From Fen-1258 sp964441505 (GTDB lineage: Bacteria; Bacteroidota; Ignavibacteria; Ignavibacteriales; Melioribacteraceae): DNA of 64,000 nt. The first letter of the stretch is position 1, and each line of letters begins with the position of its first letter. The stretch covers positions 79,847-143,846 of the forward strand of contig CAYTUV010000005.1 in assembly GCA_964441505.1 (NCBI GenBank). Direction: 5' to 3'. Below the pieces are notes generated by a model. That model did not search any database, had not been told where the DNA came from, and saw only the letters and a list, made by a program, of their open reading frames with translations. Shown piece by piece: positions 17,568-27,140 of the stretch. The translations under genes and the position numbers were made by a program.

Positions 17568-17928
17568 CGGTGAGCTATCAGCAATCAGTTCTCAACTTTC
17601 AATTGAAAAAATTACTCAATCCGCAGCAGCAGATTGCTTCGAGGTTATTATTTTTAACGAAGGTCGAGAATAAAACCCTCGACCGTGTATTAAAAAAGCC
17701 CTTCCCTTTGTTGTCTGTTGCAGAACCATAGAAGTTATATTTCTCCTCTGTGTAACTCCGTGTCTACTCTGAGTAACTCTGTGAAATTCGTTTTATTTTT
17801 ATTTCACAGAGAGGCACCGAGAAGTCACAGAGTCCCACAGAGCATTAAAAACAAATCGACAACACGCTCTTTGGGAAGTAACCTGTCCTGAACTTGATTC
17901 GGGATTGGCTTTTATTAAACAGTTGATG
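17568..17928. other. Gene-free repeat debris
   Basis: The 361 bases between convergent genes hold a GAGCTATCAGCAATCAG stretch (about 17572), a GACCGTGTATTAAAAAAGC segment shared with about 14501-14520, and the long palindrome at 17746-17842. No coding signal seen. Confidence 0.6.
17746..17842. repeat. CTCTGTG/CACAGAG long imperfect palindrome
   Basis: A 97-base hairpin. The inner arms CTCTGTGAAAT (17777-17787) and ATTTCACAGAG (17801-17811) are perfect, with a 13-base T-rich loop. Outer parts (CTCTGTGTAACTCCGTG and CCGAGAAGTCACAGAGTCCCACAGAG) are partly complementary. Related but more decayed text (CGTCCCTTCGTGAAAAAATC...TTACACAAAG) lies at about 58640-58710. Confidence 0.65.
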
Positions 17929-19011
17929 TTAATGAATCGTTTTTAATTTCGGGCTATCCGGTATATTAAATAGATCTCGCAGGAAATATCCTTTCTCAAT
18001 CAACACTTGTTTATGGTCTAAAATAAAATCTTTCACTATTTCTATACCAATAACTTTTGTTATACCTGTTCTTAATACCTGTTCACGGTCAACATAAGCT
18101 TCTCCCTTGAAGGGCAGCATCGGATTAAAATCGAAATCCTGTTCTTTTGTTAACGGGCGAAGTGTGTATTGATATTCAGCAGGGACAGAACGGACTAACC
18201 CCACCAATTCAAAATTTGGAACACCGTCCCGGATAGCAAGTACAATTCCTCCGCTGTAGCCGCGATTGAAAACCGCATCGATCAGGAAAGTGTACTTCTC
18301 TTTATTAGGACTGCTGACAATAGCTTTTGAAATCATTTTATAGTTCATCGGAAAACCAAATACGTAAACAAAACTTCCCCACTCCAGCTCACTTGATTTT
18401 CCCCATGGATACTTAAAAGCCGACATCGAAAAAGTTTTTGCCGGTGAAAAATGTCTTCCAAGAAGAGCAACATCGCGGACTCTATCCAGCAATAAAATTT
18501 CGACTTCTCCGTTATCCGGAAATTCCGGGACATAGTTTGTCTGCTTCGTTTTTATTGATACACTCTGTACGTATCGTGAAAAAGATCCGTCAGGATTTAC
18601 AAAGTGAGAAATAATTGTATCCGGAAAAGATACAATATGCGCTACACTCAAAAGGGCAACTGTACCTTGATCCTCCAGAATTAAAGTCGCTGTGCCCGAA
18701 CCGGAGCGGTTAAAATTAACCTGTTCAATTGCAGCTTTATCAAAGTTTATTTTACTAACAGAACTTGCAACGAATTTACTCGAAGCGTCAAATATGTAGC
18801 TTGTATAGAATGCGATACTGTTAATTAATCTGATCGATCTGCTTATTTCCTCAAGTTGTACTGAGGAATTCCGGTATGGGAACTCACTGTCGTAAACGCC
18901 GTCATTGAGTGTCGGATAGATTTTGTCGAAAAGCGAAGTTGATGAGCATGACAGATTCGAAATCAAGAGAAGAATGGCAATAATAAATAAGAAGCAGTTC
19001 CTTTTGAACAT
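17929..19011 (-). CDS. Trypsin-fold serine protease-like lipoprotein
   Basis: A 360-residue exported lipoprotein (lipobox LISNLSCSS, Cys22). A chymotrypsin-type triad can be traced: H125 in LLSVAHIVSF, D180 in DRVRDVALLG, and S253 in FNRGYSGGIVLA, together with the GSGTATLI strand before the His. Spacing (55 and 73 residues) suits the DegP/trypsin-like clan. No PDZ domain follows; the C-terminal about 60 residues (FKGEAYVDREQVLRTGITKV) instead look like a small alpha/beta cap. It probably works in the periplasm, attached to a membrane. The overall sequence is divergent, so catalytic activity is likely but not certain. Confidence 0.8.
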   Translation of the reverse strand: MFKRNCFLFIIAILLLISNLSCSSTSLFDKIYPTLNDGVYDSEFPYRNSSVQLEEISRSIRLINSIAFYTSYIFDASSKFVASSVSKINFDKAAIEQVNFNRSGSGTATLILEDQGTVALLSVAHIVSFPDTIISHFVNPDGSFSRYVQSVSIKTKQTNYVPEFPDNGEVEILLLDRVRDVALLGRHFSPAKTFSMSAFKYPWGKSSELEWGSFVYVFGFPMNYKMISKAIVSSPNKEKYTFLIDAVFNRGYSGGIVLAIRDGVPNFELVGLVRSVPAEYQYTLRPLTKEQDFDFNPMLPFKGEAYVDREQVLRTGITKVIGIEIVKDFILDHKQVLIEKGYFLRDLFNIPDSPKLKTIH

Positions 19012-19094
19012 ATTATCACCTTTGAGGAAAGTTATTCTGCACTAAATCTAATCGAAAAAGAGCTTTTTGGAAAGGGGTATTATTTATCATTCTT

Positions 19095-19117
19095 CCTCTC
19101 TATCATTTTAAGAGAGG
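19095..19117 (-). terminator. Weak hairpin downstream of M61 peptidase gene
   Basis: CCTCTCT (19095-19101) pairs with AGAGAGG (19111-19117) over a nine-base loop, 19 bases beyond the peptidase stop. There is no good U-run on either strand, so termination activity is uncertain. Confidence 0.3.
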
Positions 19118-19135
19118 GAGTTTGTGTCTAAGCTA

Positions 19136-20914
19136 TTATAAATTTTTCATCCAGGCGCTTCGAAGTGCAAGCTGCCCCTCGGAAACGTTCTCAAGAATTT
19201 CGAATTGATGTTTGATTGGGCGTGGCTGCATCGATACTTTTACTTCTTTCTCTTCGGTTCCCCGCTGTGCAGTTATGTTAAAAGATTCACCCACTTTCAT
19301 CTTTCCCATGAACGCAAATTTAATTTGTGCGTTTTGAAGACCGACCTCTTCGCCGTTCACTTTTAGAATAAAATCTCCCGATCTTACTCCGTCCGGAGAA
19401 GGATTATCAACATTAGTAACAACAAATTTTCCGTCTTTCAGACCAATCCCAAATCCAAGTGAGATCTTTGTACTGTCGATTCCGGCAAACTCTTTGTAAT
19501 CGATACCGAGCTTTCCGTAATACTCTGCAACCGGAAGTTTTTCTGTCCCTTTAATGTATTTGTTAATGAAGTCGGAAATCTCCGGATAAGTTCTTTTTGT
19601 GAACTCATCAAAAAAATCTTTTTCGCTGAATGCTCTGTTTGATCCGTAATCTTTATATAGTTGATTGATAGCTTCGCGCAATCCTTTTTGTCCCCTGGAA
19701 AGCTCGAGAAGACGAATATCTAATAGTCCTGCAACTAGCGCTCCTTTTTGGTAGATGTTTGGATATTGGTCCTGTCGTTCCGTTGAATGGAGCGAAAGTT
19801 CGGTTAGTGAAATTGACTGATCGAAATTATCGTTTGCGGATAATTTTGTCTTAACCTGTTTTACATACTCATCTAATGTTATCAGATAGTCGCGCAGCTG
19901 CAGTATATCTGAAGCCCATTCTGTTACACCCTCATAGAGCCAGATATGCTGAGACATAGTTGGTTTTTCAAAATTAAAATTACCAACCAATTCGCTGTGG
20001 ATGTTCAGGGGAGTTACTATGTGATAAAATTCATGTGCGGCAACAGATTTTAATTCCTGAGCCATAAAGTCATTTAGGTCGTTTTCCTTGAAGACATAGA
20101 AAGAGCTATAATTATGTTCCCACGCGCCCCAGCTCGAATTTTCGAAATGGAAAAGGAATGTATAGTTATCTACGGGGAGACCGAGTGTAAATTGACTTGT
20201 TGCGCTAATCATATCTTCAAGCAGAAGTAGAATCTGATCTGAATTTATTTTTCCGGTTTTGGAGTAAGTCAAAACATTAACGGTAGTATTCTCAATTTTA
20301 GTGGATGCTTTGGTTAAGACACCTAGTAAAATGGGTGAATCAACAACATAATCGTAATCTGCCGCATCATAAAATCCGTCCGCATTCAATTTCAGGGAAG
20401 TTCCAATCAGCCACTGATTGGGATAATCCAATTTAATTTTAATTGGAGTTTTATTCATTCCATGAAAATATCCGAATACACATTGGCCGTTAATTACAAC
20501 ATTGTCTTCTTCAATCGAGCTGCCGCACATTGCAAAAACCGGATTCTCTTTCACAGGCGTGTCCCAGGTTTCGGCAATGGTATATACCACTTTTGCGGTC
20601 TTTGCCGGTTCTTCCAGCTCCCATTGATTAGTTGAAATTTGTTTTGTCCCGAGTTCTGCACCATTGGAATCATATGACTTGAATGAGCGCACAAAACGGC
20701 CTATGTCCATTGTTTGATAAGTCCCTGGCGCTGTTGAAGCAAACTGATAAATCTTGTTCTCTTCTAAAAGTTTTTCCGGAATTAATGTTACTTTGAATAG
20801 ATCATCACCGCGGTCATTTAAGTTCACGTAAAATTTTTGCTGTGCAAAAGATGAAGCAAATTGCGTCAACAGCAGAAGAACCAAAAACCCTGAAAAGGAA
20901 TTTTTATTTTTCAT
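19136..20914 (-). CDS. M61 family metallopeptidase with PDZ domain
   Basis: Exported zinc peptidase (glycyl aminopeptidase family) of 592 residues. Signal peptide 1-25 (ASSFAQQ). An N-terminal M61 beta domain spans about 28-205. The catalytic domain has the zinc motif HEFYH (H294, E295, H298) and the third ligand E328 in WLYEGVTEWASD. The region KTYPEI to KGTEKLP leads into a PDZ domain (about 485-565: GFGIGLKDGKFVVTNVDNPS and GDFILKVNGEEV) for peptide binding. Bacteroidota-type organisms use these enzymes for periplasmic peptide turnover. It stands alone, 186 bases downstream of the cytidylate-kinase-like gene. Confidence 0.94.
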   Translation of the reverse strand: MKNKNSFSGFLVLLLLTQFASSFAQQKFYVNLNDRGDDLFKVTLIPEKLLEENKIYQFASTAPGTYQTMDIGRFVRSFKSYDSNGAELGTKQISTNQWELEEPAKTAKVVYTIAETWDTPVKENPVFAMCGSSIEEDNVVINGQCVFGYFHGMNKTPIKIKLDYPNQWLIGTSLKLNADGFYDAADYDYVVDSPILLGVLTKASTKIENTTVNVLTYSKTGKINSDQILLLLEDMISATSQFTLGLPVDNYTFLFHFENSSWGAWEHNYSSFYVFKENDLNDFMAQELKSVAAHEFYHIVTPLNIHSELVGNFNFEKPTMSQHIWLYEGVTEWASDILQLRDYLITLDEYVKQVKTKLSANDNFDQSISLTELSLHSTERQDQYPNIYQKGALVAGLLDIRLLELSRGQKGLREAINQLYKDYGSNRAFSEKDFFDEFTKRTYPEISDFINKYIKGTEKLPVAEYYGKLGIDYKEFAGIDSTKISLGFGIGLKDGKFVVTNVDNPSPDGVRSGDFILKVNGEEVGLQNAQIKFAFMGKMKVGESFNITAQRGTEEKEVKVSMQPRPIKHQFEILENVSEGQLALRSAWMKNL

Positions 20915-21100
20915 GGTGCTTTATCCTTATAATGAAATTTACTGCCAAATGAGACGGATTGACACCGCAAGAGTTCTACAATTCCACCCGGCAGGATGAA
21001 AATCATCTTTTTGTCTCGCTTCAATTTGGGTTTATTTTATTTTTTCGCATAACAGTAAAAGAGAAAAAAGGAACCGGCTCATAAAGATCACTCCGTTCAA

Positions 21101-21850
21101 TTACCTTCCGGCAACATCTGAAAATTGAGGCAAAAAAAATGATGGAAACCTTTTGATGACACAATGCCCGATCATCTCAGCTATTTCTTCAAAGGAAAGA
21201 AGGTTTGTGTTAATTACAGAATGATAAAGTAGCGGGTCGTCTACATTTTTGTGGAAATATTTCCAGAAGTAATTTTTCCTTTCCTCGTCTTCCTGTTTAA
21301 TGAACTCAGCAGCGACTTTATGATCAACATTATATAGCTTAGAGGCGTTTTCTATTCGGAAGTTTAACGGCGCAACAAGACGAACATGAAATGCATTCGG
21401 TTTCTTTGATAGAATAACATTTGCCGCTCTTCCTACAATAATTGTATTTCCAAATTCCGCGAGCTTCATGATTGTGTGAGTAGTTTTATGAAGCAGAGAA
21501 ATTTTTGAGGGAGATATTCCCAATATCTCACCAAACCATGAATCAACTTTAGTTGGTTTTTCTTCGGTTAAAAATTTTCTGAAGTGATCGGGAAGATTAT
21601 GATCTTCCATAACCTTTTCGATTAAATCACGATCGAAGTATGTCCAATCTTTGTAATCTGAAATTGCGTTTCTGTTGAAATATTCTGTCAACTTCTCACA
21701 AATAGCAGCAGCTCCAATACCCGTCTGACGCGAAATTGTAATTATTGGTCCGGGATTCATTTTGCGTTTGTGAAATTTTGCGGCGTCTGACTCTTGATAG
21801 TGTTTGTCGATATAGATGCGGGCACGTTCGTAAGATCCAAGAACTTTCAT
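21101..21850 (-). CDS. Cytidylate kinase-like family protein
   Basis: A 249-residue cytosolic P-loop protein. The nucleotide site is PGPIITISRQTGIGAAAICE (about 30-49), which like others in this family lacks the usual GK[ST] lysine. Later blocks are YFDRDLIEKVMEDHNLPD (about 71-88), NTIIVGRAANVILSK (about 135-149) and HVRLVAPLNFRIENA. Real CMP kinase normally sits beside rpsA or aroA and is shorter; this paralogue is distinct. Function of the family is not established. The N-terminal 25 residues (MKVLGSYERARIYIDKHY) are an extra amphipathic helix. Confidence 0.88.
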   Translation of the reverse strand: MKVLGSYERARIYIDKHYQESDAAKFHKRKMNPGPIITISRQTGIGAAAICEKLTEYFNRNAISDYKDWTYFDRDLIEKVMEDHNLPDHFRKFLTEEKPTKVDSWFGEILGISPSKISLLHKTTHTIMKLAEFGNTIIVGRAANVILSKKPNAFHVRLVAPLNFRIENASKLYNVDHKVAAEFIKQEDEERKNYFWKYFHKNVDDPLLYHSVINTNLLSFEEIAEMIGHCVIKRFPSFFLPQFSDVAGR

Positions 21851-22018
21851 TTTGCACCTCCAAGAAATAGTTTTAGTGGAGGAGAGGAATTATCTACAAC
21901 AAACTTAATGAAAAATGAGATAAGATTGAACCGGAAGAAGTGATTGTGTTGAGTTAAAATATATTCTTATAACAAATCACTATTGCAAAATATTAGAATT
22001 GTATAAAAACAAGCTTAA

Positions 22019-23518
22019 CTAAAATTGGAAGTAGATAAACGGCTGTATGTCTGCCGATTTGAACTGAGCCGCTAACCAGATCACCGCAACAAGAAGTAAT
22101 ACTTTTACGGGCAGCGGCACAGCAGTAATAATTTTCTGAATCCACAATCCCAACTTAGACGGCAAGAAGTGAAATAGATATCCAAGTACAAGAAGACCAA
22201 GAATAAGTGGAAGTTTTTCTGCAAACTGCAGGAATACTTCTGCGTGGAAGAATTGGTAAATCTGGTCGAGCATATCAATTACATTTTGAAAATCGTTTGC
22301 GCGGAAAATTAAAAATGACAAAGCAATAAGATGAAATGTTATTACAATCTGGAAGAATCTTAAAAATCTTGTATTGTGGATGCGCAATAATTTATAGAGT
22401 TTTTCTTTCGGCTTCTTAAAAAATAATGAGATCGACATCAGAGTACCGTGAAATACTCCCCACAGAATAAAATTCCATCCGGCACCATGCCATAAACCAC
22501 AGACAAAAAATGTTACAACCAATGCCAGGACGTTTCCAAATATTCTCAAACTACGAGAAGATATTTGAATTGGTTTGAACAAATAATCGAGCAGCCATTT
22601 AGAAAGTGATATGTGCCAGCGCCGCCAGAAATCCGCAATGCTGGTTGCTTTAAATGGATAGTTGAAGTTATCCATCAGTTTAAAACCAAGAAGTAGAGCA
22701 ATGCCTATTGCCATATCCGAGTAGCCGGAGAAGTCGCAATAGATCTGAAGTACGTAAGCATAAATAGCTAACAGGTTCTCAACGCCGGTAAAGCGCAACG
22801 GGAAATCAAAAATCCTATCTACAAAATTCAGGCTGATATAATCCGCAATCACAACTTTCTTAATCAAACCGAGCATGATTAAAAACAGTGCTCTGCCAAT
22901 ATCTTCCTTCGAGATAAACGGTTCGCGGTCAATCTGTGGAAGAAAATCCACCGCACGGTCTATTGGTCCAAGCAGAATATTCGGAAAGAAGAAAACGTAT
23001 AAACAGAAATCACGCAGACTATTTGTGGGTTTAAGCGTGTCGTAGTATATATCAAATACATATGTGAGCGATTTGAAAGTGTAAAACGAAATTCCGATAG
23101 GTAGAAAGATTGCAAGGGGATTAATATTATGCTTGCTGATATCCGCAATGATCTGCAGAATAAAATTTGTGTACTTGAAATAACCGAGAAGAGCAAGATT
23201 AAGAATAAGAGCAAGGGCAAGAAATAACCTTTTGATGGGAAAGCTGTCAGCCCTAGCTATCCATTTGCCGATGAAAAAGTTTGCAACTGCTGAAACAACG
23301 AGAATGAAAAAATAGATTCCCGCCGCTTTGTAGTAGAAATAGAGGGAAAACGTTATAAGAAGAAAAATTCTCGCAGCTTTATTCTTTCCTAACAAATTGT
23401 AGAGGATTAGAAATCCTAAGAAGAGAAAGAGAAATAAACTTGTGCTGAAAATGAGCGGATCGTTGGGATCGTATTTTAATAGAGAGAAGATCTTTTCAAG
23501 GCTGATAGATGAGAACAT
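22019..23518 (-). CDS. MBOAT family membrane O-acyltransferase (DltB/AlgI-like)
   Basis: A 499-residue inner-membrane protein with about ten or more hydrophobic helices. It transfers an acyl group across the membrane to an extracytoplasmic acceptor. Signature regions are FYTFKSLTYVFDIYY (about 146-160), LQIYCDFSGYSDMAIGIAL (about 257-275), FWRRWHISLSKWLLDYLF (about 297-314) and the His pair in GLWHGAGWNF (H344) and GVFHGTL (H357), the proposed catalytic region in DltB and AlgI. Last gene of the acylation cassette, but 131 bases behind the ACP stop with a palindromic element between. Acyl donor is presumably the neighbouring ACP; acceptor unknown. Confidence 0.93.
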   Translation of the reverse strand: MFSSISLEKIFSLLKYDPNDPLIFSTSLFLFLFLGFLILYNLLGKNKAARIFLLITFSLYFYYKAAGIYFFILVVSAVANFFIGKWIARADSFPIKRLFLALALILNLALLGYFKYTNFILQIIADISKHNINPLAIFLPIGISFYTFKSLTYVFDIYYDTLKPTNSLRDFCLYVFFFPNILLGPIDRAVDFLPQIDREPFISKEDIGRALFLIMLGLIKKVVIADYISLNFVDRIFDFPLRFTGVENLLAIYAYVLQIYCDFSGYSDMAIGIALLLGFKLMDNFNYPFKATSIADFWRRWHISLSKWLLDYLFKPIQISSRSLRIFGNVLALVVTFFVCGLWHGAGWNFILWGVFHGTLMSISLFFKKPKEKLYKLLRIHNTRFLRFFQIVITFHLIALSFLIFRANDFQNVIDMLDQIYQFFHAEVFLQFAEKLPLILGLLVLGYLFHFLPSKLGLWIQKIITAVPLPVKVLLLVAVIWLAAQFKSADIQPFIYFQF

Positions 23519-23553
23519 AGGCCGATGATTTTAATTGTGAAAAAAATAATTCT

Positions 23554-23640
23554 AATAGAACGCTGATTATCATGGTCGTTTATGATCTCCTATGATCAAT
23601 CATAACGAATCATAATCATCATAAAGATCAGCGTCCTATT
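23554..23640. repeat. 87-base ACGCTGAT inverted-repeat element inside the acylation cassette
   Basis: Arms AATAGAACGCTGAT (23554-23567) and ATCAGCGTCCTATT (23627-23640) match over 14 bases with one mismatch. The interior consists of TATGAT/ATCATA-type repeats that can extend the hairpin. Similar ACGCTGAT...ATCAGCGT palindromes are a common intergenic repeat in many bacteria. Here it fills the gap between the ACP and MBOAT genes. Confidence 0.7.
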
Positions 23641-23649
23641 GCTTTATAA

Positions 23650-23883
23650 TTACTTGCCGGTTTTTAGATCTACAAGTTTTTGAAGATCGCCGACGTTTTT
23701 CAAACGCAGCACTTCGTAACTCTTGAATTTGACATTGAATGATTTTTCAACAGCTAATATAATGTTGACGTGATTCAACGAATCCCATCCCGGAACTTCC
23801 GGCGCCATAGTTTCATCTTGAAGATCGAAATCGTCAAGATCAAGTTCTTTTAGAATAACTTTTTTCAATTCTTCTGATATCAT
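23650..23883 (-). CDS. Acyl carrier protein of the acylation cassette
   Basis: A 77-residue carrier protein. The phosphopantetheine attachment Ser is S35 in PGWDSLNHVN, in the DSL form typical of DltC-like and polyketide carriers. Helix I is ISEELKKVILKEL and helix IV ends in VGDLQKLVDLK. Its ATG shares one base with the stop of the ligase gene (TAATG, 23881-23885), which implies translational coupling. It should receive the acyl group from the ligase and pass it to the MBOAT protein. Confidence 0.93.
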   Translation of the reverse strand: MISEELKKVILKELDLDDFDLQDETMAPEVPGWDSLNHVNIILAVEKSFNVKFKSYEVLRLKNVGDLQKLVDLKTGK

Positions 23884-25610
23884 TATCTGCTCCAGACTTG
23901 TTTGTCTTCCCGACTTAAAATTCTTTCTTTATTTGCTTTTCTGCTCGGTTTGCCAGCGGAACTTTTAATCAGCCATCTTGGGGGCACCAGATAAACTTTG
24001 TGAATATTAACATCTATAGCCATCCCGGCTTTCAATATAGTAAGACGAAGTTCATTTTTCTCTTTATCTGTTTCGTATTTTGTTTCTGCCACGACTGCGA
24101 TCTGTTCGGTTCCCATTTGTTCATCTTCTTCACCGAATGAAATTACTCGCCCCGGAATTATTCCTTCAACCTGATTAAGTGAGTCTTCTATGTCTTCCGG
24201 ATAAATGTTTTTGCCAGCAACAATGATCAGATCTTTTTTCCTTCCAATTACAAAAAATTCATCCTTGTATCTAAATCCATAATCACCGGAGAAGTACCAG
24301 CCGTTCTCAACAACCTCTGCGGTTTTTTCGGGATAGTTACGGTAGCCGTCGAACATGGATATGGATTTCACGGCGATTTCACCAACTGTTCCATCGGGAA
24401 GATCTTTTCTGCTTTCGTCTACTATGCGGGCGTGGCAGCCGCCAAGTAATTTGCCGGATGATACACAGACACGTGTGACGGAATTTTTATCGGCGAGTTT
24501 CATTACGCCATGTGATAATTCATTCCGATCGACTACAAGTTCCGTTATTGGTTTACCAACATCGGTGACGGTTAGACCTAATGTAACTTCAGCCATTCCA
24601 TACATAGCTGCAAGAGCAAAAGGATTTAAACCGTATTTCTCAAACTTAGCTGCAAATTTTTGATGGCTATCGTGTCTTATCGGCTCGGCAGCATTAACAA
24701 GCAATCTAAGACTCTCAAGATTTATGTCGCTCAATTCATCGTCGTGGATTTTTTCTGCCAGAACATTGTAAGCAAAGTTAGGAAGACAGGTCAACGTTGC
24801 TTTTTCTTTTGTGATCGCTTCCAAAAGTAGGATCGGTGCCAGTACCCATTCAAACGGATTAATCTGAATAGTTGTAATTCCAAAAGCGAGCGGAATCTGA
24901 AAACATGCGATCAAACCAAAATCATGATAGAGCGGCAGCCAGCTTACTATCTTATCTTTTTCAGTCAGCTTATAACCATTACCGAGATTAACGACATGAT
25001 TCAATATTGCGCGGTGTGAAAGAACTACAGGTTTTTGTAAACCAGTTGTACCGGAGGAGTGCTGTAATAGTATTGGTTCCGTGTCATTAATTGAAAGAGA
25101 AATTTGCTCGATCTCGGCATCTGCTACAGGATCAACTTCTTTGTTGATATCCCATTCAAGAGGAAAGAAAATCGATTTAATTGTGCTGCCCGGTTTTTCT
25201 ATAAGCGGTCGAATTATTGGATCAAGTTCTTTCTCAGTTAATATATAATCAAGACCGGAACGTTGGGCCATTCCTTCAATTCCCTGGCGGAATTTATCCG
25301 GATGCAATCTTGGATTCGGGTAGGCAAGAACTGCAGGCAGAGCACCGGCGCGGGAAATACCAAGGTACAACGGATAAAACATAGGATTGTGATGCATTAT
25401 AATAGCACATACATCACCCTTTTTTATACCGGCTTCTCTGACCTTTACCGAAAATTTTTTTGCGGTCTCAATCAAGTTTTTGTAAGTCCATCGGGTTGGT
25501 TCCTCACCGGCAACACAGTGAACAATTGCTTCGCGGTCAGGATTTCTTGCGGCGTTACGCTGCCATCTCTCCCAAAGAGTTTTCGAATCATCCAATTGAA
25601 TATTGCTCAT
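23883..25610 (-). CDS. AMP-forming acyl ligase (fatty-acyl-AMP ligase/acyl-CoA synthetase family)
   Basis: A 575-residue adenylating enzyme. The ATP-binding P-loop LQHSSGTTGLQKPVVLSH lies at about 175-192. AAMYGMAEVTLGLT (motif A5 region, about 336-349), WYFSGDYGFRYKDEFFVIGR (about 430-449), KKDLIIVAGKNIYPEDIE and the C-terminal catalytic Lys segment SSAGKPSRKANKERIL follow. The open pocket of long-chain or FAAL-type enzymes is suggested by AEVTLGLT and HARIVDESRKDLPDG, rather than the D-Ala-specific DltA pattern, but the acid cannot be named. It probably loads the adjacent ACP. Coupled to the ACP by a TAATG overlap and 27 bases after the SGNH gene. Confidence 0.92.
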   Translation of the reverse strand: MSNIQLDDSKTLWERWQRNAARNPDREAIVHCVAGEEPTRWTYKNLIETAKKFSVKVREAGIKKGDVCAIIMHHNPMFYPLYLGISRAGALPAVLAYPNPRLHPDKFRQGIEGMAQRSGLDYILTEKELDPIIRPLIEKPGSTIKSIFFPLEWDINKEVDPVADAEIEQISLSINDTEPILLQHSSGTTGLQKPVVLSHRAILNHVVNLGNGYKLTEKDKIVSWLPLYHDFGLIACFQIPLAFGITTIQINPFEWVLAPILLLEAITKEKATLTCLPNFAYNVLAEKIHDDELSDINLESLRLLVNAAEPIRHDSHQKFAAKFEKYGLNPFALAAMYGMAEVTLGLTVTDVGKPITELVVDRNELSHGVMKLADKNSVTRVCVSSGKLLGGCHARIVDESRKDLPDGTVGEIAVKSISMFDGYRNYPEKTAEVVENGWYFSGDYGFRYKDEFFVIGRKKDLIIVAGKNIYPEDIEDSLNQVEGIIPGRVISFGEEDEQMGTEQIAVVAETKYETDKEKNELRLTILKAGMAIDVNIHKVYLVPPRWLIKSSAGKPSRKANKERILSREDKQVWSR

Positions 25611-25637
25611 GCCTTCTCTTGTCTAAAAGTTAGAAGT

Positions 25638-27050
25638 CTATTTATACTGTTCCATTAATGCTGCGTTTAGCAGTTCTGCAACTTTTTTTGCACCCTGATC
25701 ATTAAAATGAATAAAATCCTTGAATGCCAATGGGGGATTAGCATTAACCCAATTAGGCATTGAGTTTTCGCCTCCCATAGCATCAAACAAACTCCAGAAA
25801 GCAACGTCTGTAAGTTTTGCAATATTCTTCTGTGTCTCAAGAAGTTTTAATATTGCCGGATCGGTAACAAAGCTCGATCCTTTTTTCATCGACTTATCGT
25901 GAACCGAGATCATCAAAAAACTTGCTCTCGGAAACACCGATTTCAAATTATTGATCATCTTAACCATTTCTCTTTCATACCAGATATAATCTGTATTGCG
26001 AGAGCCGGCAATGTTTAATCCGAATTCAAGAATAATCAATTTGTAATCCAGATATTTTGCAAACTCTTTTAAGAAACTAACCTGAAGCGATCCCAAATCG
26101 ACGCCTGTATTTCCGCGCAATGGAAGGTTGTCGACATAGATACCGTTTTCGTTTTCTAAACTAACCCCGTAAAAATAAGCCTGATCTGCCATCGTAAATT
26201 CAATACGGACAACTTTAGCGCGGGATGCTGGCCTTATAACTAATTCCTGAAGAGCCGCTCCTGTTTTAAGAGTAGCGGTTTGTTTTGCGCCTCCGTCAAA
26301 TGAATAATTTATTGTTGAGTTCTTAGCATTGGCATAATACAACCGTACAAGACTAAAATCCTTAAGTGATTTTCGGAAGCGTGTTGTTTCATACTGAACC
26401 CATGCATTGCCCTTCGGAATACATACTTCTCCGCTGATACCAAGCGGAAGGCTTTTCGAATTGCTTGTGTATAACGCAGCGGATTCCCAGTTATCGGAGA
26501 ATGTATGTTTAGTTGTTTGTCTGAACATAATGTCTTGAGAAGTGATGCCAAGCCAGCCAACACCGTTTCCGCCAAATTTATTCTGTAGGGATTCGCGAAC
26601 GTCTGATGTAATTAAATCACCCTCAATTGCCGAGTCTCCGAAATGTGCAACGCGCACTGTTTTTGTCTTTGCGCTTTTAATAGCATCGAAAAAATAACTT
26701 AGCTGTTTTGTGTTTCCGGTGATTGATGCTTTCTTCCCTTGAAGAATTGGTGCGCCGGATACATCCGATTTATCAGGGGTTATTACAAAGAAGGATAGCA
26801 TTGAAGAAAAAGCAGTTGTAAAATCTAATGAAGCCTCGTTCATCCAGGGTGCTGATCTTTCAAATGAATTTAACGATTGAGGTTCATTTGCTATCTCTTC
26901 TTTTACATCTATGAGAAGATCCACGGTCTTCAGCTTAAAATTAATTGCCGGAATTTCGTAATCAAGCTTAATAAAAGAAATTGAATACATCATCAAAATT
27001 GTCAGAGCAACAATTACTAATGGTTGTCTAAACTTGTTATCGTTATCCAT
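25638..27050 (-). CDS. Membrane-anchored SGNH/GDSL hydrolase (DltD/AlgX-like role)
   Basis: A 470-residue protein started at 27050 (MDNDNKFRQ), where AAGGA lies seven bases upstream; the frame is open to 27083. One N-terminal transmembrane helix (PLVIVALTILMMYSISF) leaves the rest outside the cytoplasm. SGNH block I is VRVAHFGDSAIEGD (Ser about 140), and the C-terminal Asp-His pair is in DFIHFNDQGAKKVAELL. The block III Asn may be in EFGLNIAGSRN. Between them is a beta domain (about 210-330) that could bind glycan. SGNH partners complete acyl transfer or edit esters in MBOAT systems; that role is inferred from the cassette. Confidence 0.88.
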   Translation of the reverse strand: MDNDNKFRQPLVIVALTILMMYSISFIKLDYEIPAINFKLKTVDLLIDVKEEIANEPQSLNSFERSAPWMNEASLDFTTAFSSMLSFFVITPDKSDVSGAPILQGKKASITGNTKQLSYFFDAIKSAKTKTVRVAHFGDSAIEGDLITSDVRESLQNKFGGNGVGWLGITSQDIMFRQTTKHTFSDNWESAALYTSNSKSLPLGISGEVCIPKGNAWVQYETTRFRKSLKDFSLVRLYYANAKNSTINYSFDGGAKQTATLKTGAALQELVIRPASRAKVVRIEFTMADQAYFYGVSLENENGIYVDNLPLRGNTGVDLGSLQVSFLKEFAKYLDYKLIILEFGLNIAGSRNTDYIWYEREMVKMINNLKSVFPRASFLMISVHDKSMKKGSSFVTDPAILKLLETQKNIAKLTDVAFWSLFDAMGGENSMPNWVNANPPLAFKDFIHFNDQGAKKVAELLNAALMEQYK

Positions 27051-27140
27051 AATGAATCCTTTTTGTTTATTTGATTCGATCATTTTTTACTTTTCGCCTC
27101 AGTTATCTCCTGCAGCGGTGATGCTAAAGAATAATAAAAA

